DNA of 64,000 bases, taken from NCBI GenBank assembly GCA_023055505.1, contig JALIRH010000026.1, positions 8,447,591 through 8,511,590 on the forward strand, given 5' to 3'. This document shows positions 63,467-64,000 of the stretch, one piece after another. Position 1 is the stretch's first letter; every line of letters starts with the position of its first letter. The notes below the pieces were generated by a model that saw nothing but the letters and a program-made list of their open reading frames with translations, was not told where the DNA came from and did not search any database. The stretch is from Callipepla californica brunnescens. Its lineage: Eukaryota > Chordata > Aves > Galliformes > Odontophoridae. The position numbers were made by a program, and so were the translations under genes.

Positions 63467-64000
63467 TCTGATTTTGTGTTCAAGTAACATCAACTATCAG
63501 TAAAATAAATCAACTGCTCTGGTTGTTTTACTCATTTCACTGTGACATCTCTGTGATGGTGCTCTCCAGCAGATGTGTGTCTGACACTGGTCTGTGCAGC
63601 CTTCACAGAGGCAGTGTGTCCTGATGGACTCGGGAACCTTTTAGTCTGTTTCAAGGCAGTTGGCCAAATTAATTAAAATCACCACTGAAAGTGTTTCAGA
63701 ATAACCTGGTTAACTTCTCTAAGTGCACTCAAAGCCTTAGCACAGCCTGGAGAAGCTGCTTATCGGTGGTGTTGCAATGCATTAAGTCCAGCTTTCCGCA
63801 AATAGTCATGAGTGGTCATAAAGCAGAGAAAAGAAGGCTACAAATAGTACTGCAGGACTGCGTAAGAAGGCAAAAAGTAGCAGGGCACATTATTGATTTA
63901 AGGCTTTTCCTATATTTTCAGTAATTCTGCTTCTTCCTTATTTAGAAAGCTGAAAAAATAGCCTTCACTTTTAAGTTTTTGTGTAAAGTTAATTTTTCAA

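Larger units (their letters stand above)
44089..64000. other. 3' UTR and downstream flank of MMRN1
   Basis: About 19.9 kb without a convincing coding exon. Contents listed separately: an unclassified repeat (about 49.0 kb), CR1 copies (50.7-51.3 and 57.2-57.4 kb), simple repeats, a possible SINE remnant (61.86 kb) and a regulatory candidate (56.2-56.9 kb). In mammals CCSER1 follows MMRN1 on the same strand; its coding sequence is not present here, though an untranslated first exon could be. Confidence 0.7.

Noticed and set aside
1..64000. Operon, CRISPR array, phage or bacterial mobile system
   Set aside because: The window is intron-containing vertebrate DNA; no regularly spaced repeats, ribosome binding sites or prokaryotic gene clusters were seen.

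Overview
The window is vertebrate nuclear DNA, almost certainly from a galliform bird such as chicken. The evidence is AT-rich sequence with little CpG, at least seven CR1 LINE 3' fragments of avian type, and a deleted mariner copy that resembles the chicken Galluhop family. It has no operons, rRNA, tRNA or CRISPR array. Assignments rest on reading the sequence and on remembered family features; no database search was possible.

One protein-coding gene accounts for the coding content: multimerin 1 (MMRN1), on the + strand from the ATG at 2648 to the TAA at 44086-44088. Eight coding exons can be joined with consistent splice phases: 2648-3168, 16965-17084, 19778-19884, 24992-25180, 28726-28899, 33250-35232, 42415-42561 and 43667-44088. 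They give 3663 nt, or 1220 residues, close to the human protein of about 1228. In order the protein has a signal peptide, a divergent Ser/Thr-rich N-terminal segment, an EMI domain split over exons 2-3, a linker, a long coiled-coil region rich in N-glycosylation sequons (mostly exon 6), one EGF-like domain (exon 7) and a C-terminal C1q domain (exon 8). This is the layout of a secreted, disulphide-linked haemostatic protein of the EMILIN/multimerin family.

Region by region: 1-2647 is 5' flank and probable promoter or 5' UTR. Intron 1 (3169-16964) holds CR1 fragments, an unclassified repeat and a short, sharply delimited CpG-rich island at about 11.87-12.2 kb that may be an internal promoter. 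Introns 2-5 hold further CR1 copies and simple repeats. Intron 6 contains the mariner-like element. Intron 7 begins with GC rather than GT. From 44089 to 64000 is 3' flank with no convincing gene: it has a second copy of the unclassified repeat, two CR1 copies, a possible ancient tRNA-type SINE, and a stretch near 56.2-56.9 kb that could be regulatory or an untranslated exon.

The most notable points are the GC-AG intron between the EGF and C1q exons, required by reading phase; the intronic CpG island with a 39-codon ORF that starts like a signal or transit peptide; the absence of an RGD motif in the N-terminal region, where human MMRN1 has one; and in-frame alternative splice sites around exons 4 and 5. 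I found no sign of an unknown multi-gene system.
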